From NCBI RefSeq assembly GCF_933775445.1, contig NC_065877.1, forward strand, positions 24,180,001 to 24,244,000: a DNA stretch of 64,000 nt, read 5' to 3'. Below the pieces are notes generated by a model. The model was not told where the DNA came from, did not search any database, and worked only from the letters and a program-made list of their open reading frames with translations. The position numbers and the translations under genes were made by a program. Position 1 is the stretch's first letter. Each line of letters starts with the position of its first letter. The DNA is from Argentina anserina (Eukaryota; Streptophyta; Magnoliopsida; Rosales; Rosaceae). This document shows, piece by piece, positions 1-12,309 of the stretch.

Positions 1-3000
1 ATACCTAATCACCAGCTGTAACACAAAGTAAAATAGGGTATCAGTGGGCTTCAACCAGACCAACATGGTTGCATTATGCATATTGCATCCCATGCAGAAA
101 CTAGAAACTTAGTGTGCATAACCAAGATTCAATCTACAACACCATTTTGGGTGTGAACATAGAGAACTGTATATTCAACATCAATCCCAAGGGATATGCA
201 ATAATCATCATATGATTTTGATGTAAACTCTCTAATACTATCAAGTCTTATAGACTTTATGGGATAATCTGATTGGTGAACCCTGAATTTCTTGATTAGT
301 GTTAGAGTTTAGCAGCCGTAGCGATTCTTGTGGACAATAGTGTAACATGTGATCACTATGTCGATGCATCAACCAAAATTATTTCATTGGTCCGTATTTT
401 GGTTGGATATGTCCACTAATTTCCCTCGCAGTTTGTTAATGTAGTATATTGCGCTATGACAATACACTCCACTACTCATGTGAATACGTCGTGCTCCTTG
501 TTCTCGTCCCTGTCACAAGCAGCATAACTCATCAGAGTAGAGACCACGACAGCGTGGTCTTCAACTCTTCGATGCTTAAGTCAGATAGATAGTAACTTCT
601 ACAAAGTAATAGTAAATGGTTTTGTTTGCTTCCCTTGTGAGGTCAAGGGTTTGGCCTTTTATGGTTGAGTTGAGGTAAATCATTCACTCATCCTCCGATG
701 TGTGACTAAGTCCAATTGAGGTGTTTTCTGGAGCTCCCCTTGAGATACTTGTGAGGGCGCGTCCGTAGCCGTTCGAGCCGCCAGGCGGCTCATTACACAG
801 CTGGTGTGGCTGGCTTTCTGCCTGTACTGCGGGGCTGAGTTACTTTTGAGTCTAAGTGTGTTAATAGTCACGCTGATTATGGTTGGGCATAAGCCTATGC
901 CAACATAGTATGTGCGGAAGAAGGTAGAAAATATACTAGTCTTTGCATATGATGGTCTAGTAATTTTTTAAATTTATAATGAGCAATCTTAACACGATTT
1001 GAAAGTAATGGCAAGACCCTTATTCAGAAGGGGATACTCGTGTGATGGGTTGAGGATGACATATGATATTTATACATGAGAGTCCCAAATGGGGATGTCA
1101 TAAAAAGAATTTGCTGGAATCAATTAGCTTCTAGCTAATGAGTTTTTATTAGTCCAATGTATGCTTCTGCTCGTACACTTGGAGGTATTCAAAGATAATT
1201 CACTCATTTTCTTTAGTAGTTACAATGTGATAAACGTTTGTTCGAATATCTTTAATACTTAATAACATTCTTCTGAAATGTTAAGATATTAGGCCTCCTT
1301 AATGGTAAGTTCACTACCATTAGACAACATAAAAGGGGGTATTTTCAGGACTCTATCAAGTTCGATTGATTGGATATGATTGTCATAGATGTATGAGTAG
1401 GAAAAGTCCTCATATAATGTGTCTACTCATTCATTTAATTCAATGGATCACGTGCATAAAATAGTTTATTGAATATTAAATATATTTGAACAAAACCCCT
1501 AAGCTCATAAATCATCGTATATAATAAAAATATTAAATCCATAATAATTGTGGTTTAAATGTCAATCATACTCATGTTGAAATAATCTTTTAGTGAAATT
1601 GATATTTAGAGTTTCGCGACTAGCATAATACTCTTCAGCTTATAGATGTGCACATTAGGTGCGAACACTAATCAATACCTTAATGTCGATAATACATATG
1701 AATTATAATTTAGATTCTATGGGCAACAAGCTCATCTAATATCACTACTTAGTCTTGCTTCTAGCAATTAAATTACCGAATTTATATAGTTTCTTCTAGA
1801 AACTTACAATTGGTAAATTTTATATTAAGAATAAATAATGGAGTTAAGCGCTTTTAAGGAATAATCCACAAGTAACAAACATGAACTTTTAAGTTCCATA
1901 ACATGGTATGAAAATCAAATTAAACATGTAAAATCTATTGGTTTATCATGTGTACATGGTAACATATGAAAGAAACTTCAAGTTTCTTAAATGATTTTAT
2001 CAGACCTACAAGTTTGATTTATGTATATACAAACTACTTACATGTGCATTTATGAATTACCAATTCAAACTACTGTAATCAAATCATTAATCTTTTTATT
2101 TAATTTTACTAGACCAAAGAGAAAATTGGCTTGATAGTGACGCCTATATGGCTCAATCTGTGAACTTGTGACCTGAGTATTCATGTGTGAATTATAGAGT
2201 ATATGAGGTCTACTACTTCTAGTAGAGTGAGATGGGCCTACAAGGCTCAGGTAGGTTCTCCAAAAATCAAAAAGTTATGTGTCAACCCTTTTGGTAACTC
2301 CAACTGAATACGACCAGGTAGAAAATGGGAGGATTGAGCGAGGCTCACTTAAATACACAACCTCATTGACCTAGACATCGCATCTGATTGGATGAGCCAA
2401 GTTTAAGAAAATTCCTAAATATTATCATGGCGACTAGTGGTGAGCTTCTATGCTAGCCTTACAACTTGACCCTAAGCCTCTGGCTCAATTTAATTAATTC
2501 AACTTTGACATTTTTAGAGCTTTTGACACATCGTCATTTAATATCACTAATATAACATAAACTTTATTTATGATATTAAACCATAACGAATGTGAATTAA
2601 GGAAAATATAAAAAATCAATGAAACTGAAATAAAATAAATTATAACGGAACAATTTAATTCTCATTGACATAATCTTTAGACATTAATTTGGTATTTACT
2701 TAATTAATAAATGAATAAATCGACAGTTACATGCATAATAAATTTCTTTTGCATTGTTAATTGATTCTGGCATAATGCTCGTTACATATCCATAACTTCA
2801 TAATTAATTTAAATAAAACCGTTGCGATTTAAATTTGAAAACCAACATAATATAAATATTAAATGGTGTAAATGACCAAATAAATATTACTTATGTAACG
2901 TTTATGTAAATAAGGGAATGACTTGAAATCCCATTAATTCTTATGGCATTTATTTGAATTTAATTGTCTAAATGCTTCTAGCATAAGAGTTATGTAATGA

Positions 3001-4236
3001 TCACGTAACTAAACTCATAATGATTTTGGCATAACAGTTCGGTGATAATCACCAAATCAATCTTCATAATTTATGCATCATAATGTATGAGTTACAAATA
3101 GTGTAAATGCTACTAGCATTACATGTTTTTAAATGGCTTTAAATTGTAACATAACACATATATTTAGTTAGGAGTAAATTACATAATTAGTGCTAACAAT
3201 GTAGCAGTTACATTTTCAAAGGAAATTGTATTCAAATTTCATTTAAAGAAATATTAACTTCAGGCACATTAAATATTGCATATTTGTAACATATGATATA
3301 AATGACTGTATTAACGGTACCAACTTAGCGGTTATGAGCATTACTTCCGAAATGCTTGTATGAAATTCATCCATATACTATGAATGACAAAATACTTTTA
3401 CATTGCCAAATAACTAGGCATGATAGTAAGTTTAGAGGTGATCCATGCGACTTTTTAGTCTGCACTATTTAAGCAAATGTCAATTGCTAATTATGGTGGC
3501 TACCAATTATCGCAAATGTCAATTGCTAATTATGGTGGCTACTAGCCACTCGATAATTGACGATATATTTTTGTTTCATCTCAAAATAAGCATGAACAAA
3601 TTTATCAAACATAAAACTGTATCAACCAAAATATATTAACATAATATAAATTTGGTGGTTTATGATGATGCATCACAACATAAAACAAACATGTATATAC
3701 AATATTTGAAATGATAAATAAATATGATTTTGAAAAGTATGAGGTTCATGCTTCATGGTGATTGCTTATATGATGGTTTGAGAAAACATGAATTAAAGTA
3801 CGATTTTAGAAAATTTTACTCATTGCAGAAACGGATGAATCTTCATCTTATATGTGCAGAACTAAGAAGATTGTTTGGACAAAACTTCTCAACCAATCAA
3901 ATAGCTTGTTGGAAAGTTTGATATATGATCCTCTCCTTTAGATTAATCAACAATATCATAGCTTCTTGTGCTGCAAAAGAAATATTCTTAGTGTTAAAAC
4001 TATTCATACTGGTAACGTGTTATGAAATGAAAGAAAATATTGGAAAAAGATAGAATTGACACATAGAATCAAGTGTATATTATTAAGTGGATAACCCTAT
4101 CTTATATATAGAGATGAGATTATGGTGCAAATTACAGTAATAACCCTAGTCGACTAATTATAAGAATGCCCACTAATAGTAACTATTTACAACATATCTA
4201 AATTTTATGATGAGATTACGAATAATGACAATTCCT
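1..4236. other. AT-rich stretch without a recognisable gene
   Basis: No open frame here resembles a known protein, and the few frames of about 60 codons look random. The 500-900 part is richer in G+C than its surroundings and could be a decayed transposon, but I see no paired LTRs, polymerase motifs or TIRs that would prove it. A short direct repeat near 3.5 kb and a MITE at the right end are listed separately. Confidence 0.5.
3473..3542 (+). repeat. Two exact 31-bp direct repeats
   Basis: A 31-bp unit starting gcaaatgtcaattgctaatt occurs at 3473-3503 and again, identical, at 3512-3542, with 8 bp between the copies. Two copies only, so this is a recent local duplication and not an array. Confidence 0.85.
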
Positions 4237-4239
4237 TTA

Positions 4240-4663
4240 GGTCCCGTTTGTTTAAATGGAATGTGAGAAAATGAAAAAGATTTCATTTCATTTCTAGGCT
4301 GATACAGAAATGAAATTTTTTTTATTAATTCCATAAGAGTGTTTGGTAGATATCAGAATCTAAAAATTAGAATTATTTTGGTAAGTCATTAGAATAGAAT
4401 ATTTAATCAAAATTTTCATTAAAACTCATTTATAAGAAAATAAAATAAAATTTAAAAGAAAATTAGTCTTTATTAATGAGAATGGAAATAGAATATCACC
4501 CATAGGTAGGTAATTTATTCCAGGCTTTAAAATGAGTTAATTTCCAGTCAAATCATTTTTTTTAATTTCCATTCCATCATTAAATGACAACCTAATAACA
4601 CATAGAGATGAAAATAGAAATAAATTCTTTTTCCATAACATGATTTCTATTAACCAAACGGCC
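4240..4663. mobile_element. Tourist-like (PIF/Harbinger) MITE
   Basis: The 424-bp element is bounded by the trinucleotide TTA on both sides (4237-4239 and 4664-4666), the target duplication typical of PIF/Harbinger elements. Its terminal inverted repeats begin GGTCCCGTTTGTTTAA on the left and GGCCGTTTGGTTAA on the complement of the right end. The interior is AT-rich and has no coding capacity. It lies about 190 bp upstream of the TATA box of the transporter gene. Confidence 0.8.
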
Positions 4664-4850
4664 TTATAGAGTTCTCAATTCCCTTTTCTATTTTCCTTCT
4701 GGTAAAAATCTTTATTATCTACTATATACAACATTGGCAATCCTACCTAGTACCTACTAACCAACGGACTAGGTTTCTCGTGTGCACTATGGCATGGACA
4801 CCAAAGTCTTCATGAAGTCATTGCACTAAAGAATTTCATGGTCGGGTCTT

Positions 4851-4860
4851 CTATATATAA
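4851..4860 (+). promoter_or_regulatory. TATA box of the NPF transporter gene
   Basis: The sequence ctatatataa lies about 100 bp upstream of the first in-frame ATG (4961). This spacing fits a short 5' leader of about 70 bp. It is the only strong TATA element just upstream of the gene. Confidence 0.55.
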
Positions 4861-4960
4861 AGGACGCCCCTAAAACCCTCCTAACATTTACTCCATCAAG
4901 ACATCTATACCAAAAGGCCAGCACACTCAGACCCTTCGTGGAAGGATCTGGATCTCGTTC

Positions 4961-7900
4961 ATGTGTTTGTCACTCGAAAAAAACGGGCGTGAGTTACTAG
5001 TCAAGATGCTCTCCTCCGAAAAGAGCCCCTCTCGTGGTGGCTGGAATGCTGCCATTTTCATCATCTGTATATCTCAACCCTTCGTAATTGCTTCCGTTTC
5101 AGTTAATAATGGCTGTTCTGGTTTCGTAAAATGATCATACTTCTTTTGGTGAATTATTAATGCAGTTGTGGAGGTTGCAGAGAGATTTGCTTACTATGGC
5201 CTGATTGGTAACCTCATCATGTACCTCACCAATGAGCTCCACCAGCCCACCGCGACGGCGGCCAAGAACGTCAACATGTGGATCGGCCTCTCCTCCCTCT
5301 TCCCCATCCTCGGCGCCATCGTCGCCGATTCCTACCTCGGCCGCTTCAAGACAATCATCTATTCAACCTGCATTTATTTCCTGGTACATTTAGAAAATAA
5401 AGAAATAAACAATACTTTCCTAGAGTTTTTTTTCCTTCTTACAACGGTTACATAAGGAATAACTGATTTACTATAACCAGTGGCTAATCACCTAACACTG
5501 ATGATAATGGTTATGAGTAATGACTGCTGGCAGGGTATGGTCATGCTGTGCTTATCTGCTTCGGTGGTTCCTCGGCATCATCGCGAATACGCCTACTTCG
5601 TGGCGCTGTACGTTCTGGCGGTGGGAGAAGGCGGCCACAAGCCTTGCGTGCAGACCTTCGCCGCCGACCAGTTTGATGAGGAGACTGATGAGGACAAGCA
5701 GGCCAAGAGCTCTTTCTTCAACTGGTGGTTTTTGGCTATAGTTGTCGCTGGTACCGTTGCTACACTTGTTATCATCTATATCCAGGTACCACGTACTAAT
5801 ATATCATTACCATCATGATTTTTTCGCCGTCTTCTTTTTACTTTTTTTTTTAACAAATAGGGTCATTAACCCAATCAAAAGAAAGCAACGAAGAAACTAA
5901 CTAGAGCTACAAAAGTTATAAATTCCCTAGTTCTAAAAAGACCAACAATATCATCCAACAGAACATCAGAAACCAATGTAAGAGGGTCATGTAATATACA
6001 TATTCCTTTATCATTAGATGTATTATGCTTAGCAAGGATATCAGCTACCATATTCTTCTTTCTGTGGACATGCTTCACATTAATAAAGTCAAAAGCACAC
6101 ATCAAGCTTCTGCAGTTCATTATCAAGGTCTCAAGAGGATGCAAATCAATATTATCATGTTGAAGAAGATTGATAAGCACTAAAGAATCATACTCAACTT
6201 CCAGTCTTGAAATATTTAAGTTACGAGCTAGGTGTAGACCATGGAACAAGCCCTAAGCCTCAGCTTGCAGGACCTCCCCAGTCCAAATGTTCATCATAAA
6301 CCCACCATGACAACATCCAACTTCATCCATAAACACACTTCATGCTCCAATATTTACATTATTCATCCTGGAGCCATCAACATTCAGTTTAAAATTTCCA
6401 ACAGCTGATTTAATCTAATACAGCATTTTCACATGTGTGAACGCCAACATGTGGATCGGCCTCTCCTCCCTTTTTACTCTTTGATACTATTGGATTGTGT
6501 TGAAAATTTCTTTAGCAAATTAAGAAGTAAATTCTGTAATATTTTCTATTCTAGCATATATAGATGCATAGACTACGTGTGTGAGTATCCTACCATTCCT
6601 ACGTCGTTTGTTGTCCAAATTTGCATCAATTACATTTTTTCCTCGCAAAAGCTGCTGAAGTGTATTCTTCTTCTAAAATTGTCCAAATTCTGCATCAATA
6701 ACATTTTTTCTCTCGCAAAATACACTTCGATCAGCTTCTTCTTCTTTTCTTGTTTTTGGGATCGGCTATGTCTCCGCCGTTGGCAACTACAGCATGTGGA
6801 TGTGAGTTGGAAAATCCATCTCCCTAAGCCATTAATTAAGCTCCACTAGTTTTAACAATTTTTAGGTCTTCGATCACCACAAGTAGGGAAAAATATGATT
6901 TTTCTGTTAAATGGACATGACCCATGTGATTTAGCTAGTGTATATTATCCGTCGTACTACTTTGAATTCCTGAACATGTTCTATTTATAGAAACTTCTAA
7001 GTAGTAGTTATTTGTGCTAAATCAAATTCACTGGACATTTATCTAATAGTTTCATCATGATTATTGCAGGATAATGTGAGCTGGGTGCTAAGCTATGGTG
7101 TCTTGGCAGCGGTAATAGCGGCAGGCCTCGTATTATTTCTACTAGGAATCCCAAGGTATAGGAACGAAGATAATGTGCGGGGGAGCCCCTTCACGACGGT
7201 GGCACAAGTGTTTGTGGCGGCAGCTCGGAAGTGGCACCTGAAGGCGGGTCGTCAGAACAATAATGGTGTCTACTACGGTGATAATGAGGGTGGTAGCAGT
7301 GGGGTTAAATCCGAGCACAAGACACTGGTTCGTACTAAGCAATTCAGGTACATGTCATTTCAATTTTCATTCAATACAATAAAATGTGCAATAGCAACAC
7401 TATGTTCATATATCATGTGTTGTAGTAGAAATGTTGCAATTACAAAAACATGTCACATGTCTGAACAAACATGGCTTATTTCCTATACAGTAGTATAAAA
7501 AGTCACATTTGTTGAGATATGTGGCATGTTTTTGAGATTGCAACACTTCTATACGCAACACATGATATGTGGCCGTAGTGTTGCTATTACCCCATTTTGT
7601 TATAGTGATTTTGAACCTAAACACTCTTACTTTTCTTTATGTGATATCGATTAATTTTCTTGAGCAAGTTGTTACGTAAATGTATTGAAGTCCAATCGTC
7701 CGCTTGGTTAGTGGTTTTGGCATGAGAAAAATAACGTACAAGCTCAATACTAGGGTTGTAATCCAACTATCAAAGTGCATATGTGGGGATTGTACGTGGG
7801 TGATGATCGAGCAATATATAGAAGGGGCCATGCCTAACTCACTATGTGTGAAAGAAAGTGTTGCTTATTAAGAGCTAGTTTCAACTGTGTAGGAGATCCG

Positions 7901-8275
7901 ATCCTGAGTAGCAAAGATGTAGTCATTTTCAATCGGGCAAACTGGGCGTCTTTAGATGAAGTTTGGTTTGCGGTTGGACCGTTGGAGGGACCATTGGCTA
8001 GGAAAATAAAAGGTGATGATGGATATATACACAATCAACTAAGCAAGTTGACCTTGTCGAGAAAAAGGAAAATGATATTGGAGTTGAATAAAATTAGATT
8101 GCATCTTATTCAAAGTCATAAATCAAGAGACACTGAGATCAATATTCACCGTATTCTTCCTACACTGTATAATTGATCATTTGATGTCTGCACTTATTTT
8201 TCACATGTCTCCTAGACTAACATATAGTAGTTATTCATACATACATATATATATAGACGGAAAACCGCACCTGAG

Positions 8276-8309
<34 letters not shown>

Positions 8310-10174
8310 GTTAGTATTACTCTCACATACATTTACCAGTACAATGTGGTTCATGAATATGAATTATGTAGCACCAGGGGCGTATTTAGTCAGTAGGCTC
8401 TCTGGGCTTAAGTCCAGATGAGATTTCTTACTTATTTAATCTACATATGTGGTTTACTTCCCATGAACTATTTTGGCTGAGTTGGTTAAGTATTAAGTTA
8501 TGTTGTGTGGAGTCCTGAGTTCGAATCCAGTAAAGAGGGGCATTTTATTCTTCTTTTTTTAATTTCTTCTCTGCATTTCCTTTTCCTGGTTTTGAATTCT
8601 CATAATATTTTCAATAGATATTTTTAACTTACTTTCTTATTTTCTTTCCAATGTTTTTCTCCATTTAAGAAAATTGGCTTTAGTGAGGATAAGGATTGTA
8701 AGTTAATCAATATATGATCAAAGTATCATTTGATTTTAAAGCAAAATCGACCAAAAAAAAAATTGCATTAGTAGTGTTGTTAGCCTAGACCAAACTCTAA
8801 TCCTAGATCCGCCCTGTATAGCACTCTTTATGATAGTGGCTTTGTATCTGATGATGTTTTGTACCTACATACATCACTTTTAGAGATTGCATACCTAGCT
8901 ATCTATGGGAATAATGGGATAATGGATATTGGTTCCACACCTTTATAGATACATATATACATCACATTTGTTAGAGGTACGTTGCATATCTAGTAATGGG
9001 ATAATGGATTATTGCCTTATTGGTTCCACACTGGATATTTGGTATATATATATAGGTGTCCAATGAATGTAGGTGGGTATATATATCCGTTTCCTACCAA
9101 GCCTATTGTTATCTGGAGGTGGGAATCTAGTATCCAAAAATATAATCCACGTAAGAAAGTCTAGTGAAGTATTATAGAGAACTTAAAATGAGAACCATAT
9201 TACCTTTGTTCTTTCTTTGTTTCTTCATTTAGTTTCTGTAATTTATTTTTAAGGGCATGTGTATGTTTACCGTGTAAGAATGAGTAAAAGCTTAATTAAT
9301 TAATCAAGCATTCAAAAACTTCAGATTCCTGGACAAGTCAATGATAATGGACGAACATGATGCTTCAAGCAATATGAGGAACCCATGGAGGTTGTGCTCT
9401 CAAAATCAAGTGGAAGAAGTGAAGCTAGTTGTCCGTCTGATTCCCATATGGTTGAGCTGCCTAATGTTTCACGCTGTTCAAGCTCAAATCCACACCTACT
9501 TCATCAAACAAGGTTCCACGATGATCAGAACCATCGGCCCCAACTTCCGGTTCCCCCCTGCATCACTTCAATCCCTAGTGGGCATCGTGATCGTAACTAC
9601 CATTCCGATCTACGACCGGATTCTTGTCCCGACAGTACGAAAGTTCACAGGACATCCTGCTGGAATAACGGTACTCCAACGAATTGGTGTTGGCCTATTC
9701 TTGTCCATAATCAACATGGTTGTGGCAGCTGTAGTGGAAGCTAAAAGGGTTGGTGTTGCAAGAAAACATAACCTCATGGATAGCCCTAAAGCAATAGTAC
9801 CAATCGATGTTTGGTGGTTACTCCCTCAATACTTTATCACTGGTTTGTCGGATGGATTCACCGTCATAGGACTCCAACAGTTGTTCTATGAACAAATGCC
9901 AGAAGAGATGAGAAGCTTGGGAGCTGCAGCATACATAAGTATTCTTGGAGTTGGAAGCTTTCTTAGCAGTTTCATCATATCTTTGGTGGAAAATATTAGT
10001 AGAAACTCTGGTGACCCGTGGCTAGGTAACAATCTCAATCGCGCACACCTTGACGACTTCTACTGGGTGCTTGCGGGACTAAGTGCTCTATTCTTTGGTG
10101 TTTATCTGTGGATTGCAAAGCGATTTGTTTACAAGCAAGTTGTAGGGGAAGCATCAAGCGCCAGGGAGGTCTGA
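4961..10174 (+). CDS. NPF (NRT1/PTR) family proton-coupled transporter, probably NPF5 clade
   Basis: Plasma- or vacuolar-membrane transporter of the POT/PTR major-facilitator family, whose members carry nitrate, peptides or hormones; the substrate cannot be read from sequence. Five exons splice with GT-AG and correct phase: 4961-5066, 5166-5383, 5534-5785, 7070-7347 and 9325-10174, giving about 567 residues (552 if the ATG at 5006 is used), normal for the family. Exon 2 encodes the proton-coupling ExxER motif (EVAERFAYYG) in the first helix and the family segment AATAAKNVNMWIG-like. Exon 3 has GGHKPCVQTFAADQFDE and SFFNWW, both family signatures. Exon 5 carries the C-terminal six helices. Exons 2 and 3 are much richer in G+C than exon 5. 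Introns 3 and 4 are long and hold transposon remains. All exons are open, so the gene looks functional. The NPF5 placement is a judgement from memory. Confidence 0.9.
5844..6425 (-). mobile_element. LINE fragment (RNase H domain) in NPF intron 3
   Basis: On the minus strand the segment from about 6400 down to 5875 encodes an RNase H-like domain of the kind at the 3' end of plant L1 LINEs: it begins with KLNVDGSR, continues with a segment reading LEVEYDSLVLINLL, and ends with VKHVHRKKNMVADILAKH. At least two in-frame stops (near 6345 and 6255) break it. The T run at 5844-5853 on the plus strand matches a poly-A tail at the 3' end of a minus-strand LINE. It is a dead, 5'-truncated copy lying antisense in the intron of the transporter gene. 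Confidence 0.75.
6440..6471 (+). repeat. Partial copy of NPF exon 2 inside intron 3
   Basis: This 32-bp stretch matches exon 2 of the same gene (5267-5298) at 31 of 32 positions, in the same orientation. The difference (5271 T, 6444 C) would change a Val codon to Ala. The reading frame closes a few codons later, so it is not an alternative exon. It sits directly beside the upstream edge of the LINE fragment. Confidence 0.75.
7372..7607. mobile_element. Foldback MITE, CACTA (En/Spm)-like
   Basis: The 236-bp element is nearly a perfect palindrome with arms of about 100 bp meeting near 7485. Its right end read on the complement starts CACTATAACAAAATGG, and the left end starts CAATACAATAAAATG. 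It is flanked by ATT on both sides (7369-7371 and 7608-7610), a 3-bp target duplication as made by CACTA elements. It begins 24 bp after the splice donor of NPF exon 4. No coding capacity. Confidence 0.75.
8277..8306 (+). repeat. (TA)n microsatellite
   Basis: About 15 TA units in NPF intron 4, with further short AT-rich runs just upstream (8244-8256). Confidence 0.9.
8375..8816. mobile_element. hAT-type non-autonomous element containing tRNA-like promoter boxes
   Basis: The ends are CAGGGGCG and CGCCCTG, a typical hAT inverted terminus. They are flanked by an 8-bp target duplication with one mismatch (tgtagcac at 8367-8374, tatagcac at 8817-8824). The 442-bp interior has no ORF but contains tggctgagttgg (8474-8485), a match to the polymerase III A box, and agttcgaatcc (8518-8528), one base from the B-box consensus, at tRNA-like spacing. 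This is consistent with a tRNA-derived SINE head inside the hAT element. Confidence 0.7.
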
Positions 10175-11159
10175 TCGAAGGCAGTACGTGAAGCTTTAAT
10201 ATCAGATCATGGCATGGTCATCAGTAAACTTAGTATAATACAAAACCAGTGCACACTATTATCAATGGTGGTGTGTGGTGATGACTAGTACTAGTACTCG
10301 TACTCTCGCAGTAATAATAGTGAGACTTCCTCGATCATAAATAGATTAAGTACTGCACTCTCTTGTCTGCTCCGTAACAATTTTAATCAGATTATATGAA
10401 GTTTAGTTAAATGTGACCTAAAAACATGGACTTTAGTTTGCATTGTATTTAAGGGTTGGACATGGAATTTCTAGCGTGGATGCTGGCCTAAGCCTGCTGG
10501 GTGCTGCCGGTGTCAGTGGCTATGGCGTCCCTGATGACCCTGAACCTGTTTTCAGTTGACGGCGGCTTGCTAGTGTTACGCTAGGAGATGTTGTGGCTTC
10601 GAGATTAATCTAGATTTTGCAAGGGCTGCATAATTCGAGACAACATTCATTTAGGATCTTTGCCGTCAAAGATGAGTTGAAAATTCAAGAACTCTAAAAA
10701 AATATTTTTATTGGCTAATATAGTAATATATTCCTTGAAATGCTCGATAAAAATCTGAATTACAGTCATAAATGTTGTTGGCACAACAGGAGAAAATATT
10801 ATACCTCCATCTTATTATCCTATGCATGAACCAAAGAAGAGTCAAAAGACATTCCTCATACTTGCCATCTAACGTAGATGAATCATCGGAAAATATAAGT
10901 TTGCGAGTGTGGTAGTAATCCTTTTGCAGCACATTGCCAACATTAGAATCAAAACTAATGTTGACGATATTCTGAGTTTTTTGTGATGCACATTTGAACC
11001 TGTTGGTCGACTCTTTTTCCATCTACTGATGCTGCCTCTGCAAATCAATGATGTTGTCATTGTTCACCACAGTGAACTGGCTTTAGCTCCCACCTACACT
11101 ACTCCACAACACTTTGGAACACTCGAGCTCTTCATATTGGAAGTCAACTGGTTCTGCAG
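10175..11159. other. Intergenic region downstream of the NPF gene
   Basis: The first 200-300 bp should hold the transporter 3' UTR. On the minus strand 10708-11022 is open for about 100 codons, but I do not recognise the translation and no splice context or upstream exon was found. It lies directly beyond the 3' break of the HSP70 pseudogene. Confidence 0.4.
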
Positions 11160-11757
11160 CTTCTAGCGAGCTTTAACTTTCACTTCTTTCACTCGCTTTC
11201 CCATCTGCACATTTACAATTAATGAGATGTCACTAAATGCAGCCAGTGACCTGGCCACATGACTAATAATAGCATGCAAGTAAAAGCTTTGGTATGCAAC
11301 ATGTTTGTTCACTGTATAGGTACTGATATTCATAGGTGCTGTTAAATAACCACAATAATACTTCACATTAACTGAAAACATGCCAGATCTGTAAATGTGA
11401 GAGCCTACAATCGTGGAATGGGACTTGAAAGCTAGAGTGGTAACTTTGCAGGAAAAAACAATCGAGAACTGGAACCTCTCATTCACCGGCAGGTTATTAA
11501 ATGGTATAGCATCAGATAATTGGAAGAAACAAAAATAATTGCAGTAGTGCGTACAGCATCATTACTTATGCAACAGGAATTGAACCAAATAAAATAAAGA
11601 TCTAACAAAAGAATAAATGAAATTCTACCTGAAACTCTTGGACTTTTAATGTTCAACTACGGATTGCAGATTGCAAAGCAAAACCCCCTGGCAACATACT
11701 CAGTTGCTCATAGTTCTCCTTAGGCAACGCTTCACGAACTCTGTCAACATCTTGAAC
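11160..11757 (-). pseudogene. Truncated copy of the HSP70-14/15 (Hsp110-like) gene
   Basis: On the minus strand this segment matches about 21207-21840 of the intact gene, covering the end of its big first coding exon, the 74-codon exon that starts VNESFPFSI, and the start of the next exon that ends in VKVKAR. Both introns are still present, so it arose by DNA duplication and not retroposition. It is broken. The first exon carries an in-frame TGA where the parent has a Pro codon (AGTCCCACA became AGTTGAACA). The acceptor before the 74-codon exon changed from CTGCAG to CTGCCG. That exon has lost about 15 codons. No nucleotide-binding domain remains upstream and no C-terminus downstream. Confidence 0.85.
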
Positions 11758-12309
11758 ATAACTCACTTCTCAATCTTCTTATGCCACCAATCAGTTGAAA
11801 AGTTTATTATAACTTACTCCACACTAAGAGTACATAAAAAGACTGTTTTAGGCTTTTAGCATGATGGCAATGTCAGGCGTTAGCATCAGCAGCAGACAAG
11901 TGCCTCTAGAGTTGGGCTAAGGATATGAGGCTCTGCATCCACATAGGTCCCAAGGCATTTTGAATGAAAGTGCCTCATTCAGTAATGTATACTTATAATG
12001 GGGCAGGTATGTGTGTTAAGTTGCTGAGTCAGCCAATGTAATTATCAATATTCCCAGCAGGCAATCAATGAGCAAATAAAATTTATTATATCATTTCATA
12101 TTATAGAAAATTAGAAAGCTAGTTTATGTGGACACTACAGTTTATATTTATCAGTCATAGCCTACGATGTAACATGAAGCAGTGAAACGATCAAGCCAGA
12201 AAGCAAGCCTCATTCATATAGTGTAGTACTTGGATTGGAATTACTTGTGTAATGTCAGGCCCTCAGCTTTCTGGTTTTGATCTAATAGAAAGGTTACCAG
12301 GTTTGTCAA
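11758..12309. other. Intergenic region between the HSP70 pseudogene and the PPR gene
   Basis: AT-rich DNA in which I see no open frame of known family. Its right part may hold the PPR 3' UTR if the alternative last exon at 12310-12351 is used. Confidence 0.4.

Noticed and set aside
3473..3542. Two 31-bp repeats that could suggest an array
   Set aside because: Only two copies with an 8-bp gap in a plant genome; a simple duplication and not CRISPR.
7406..7624. Minus-strand open frame in NPF intron 4
   Set aside because: It is produced by the palindromic MITE at 7372-7607.
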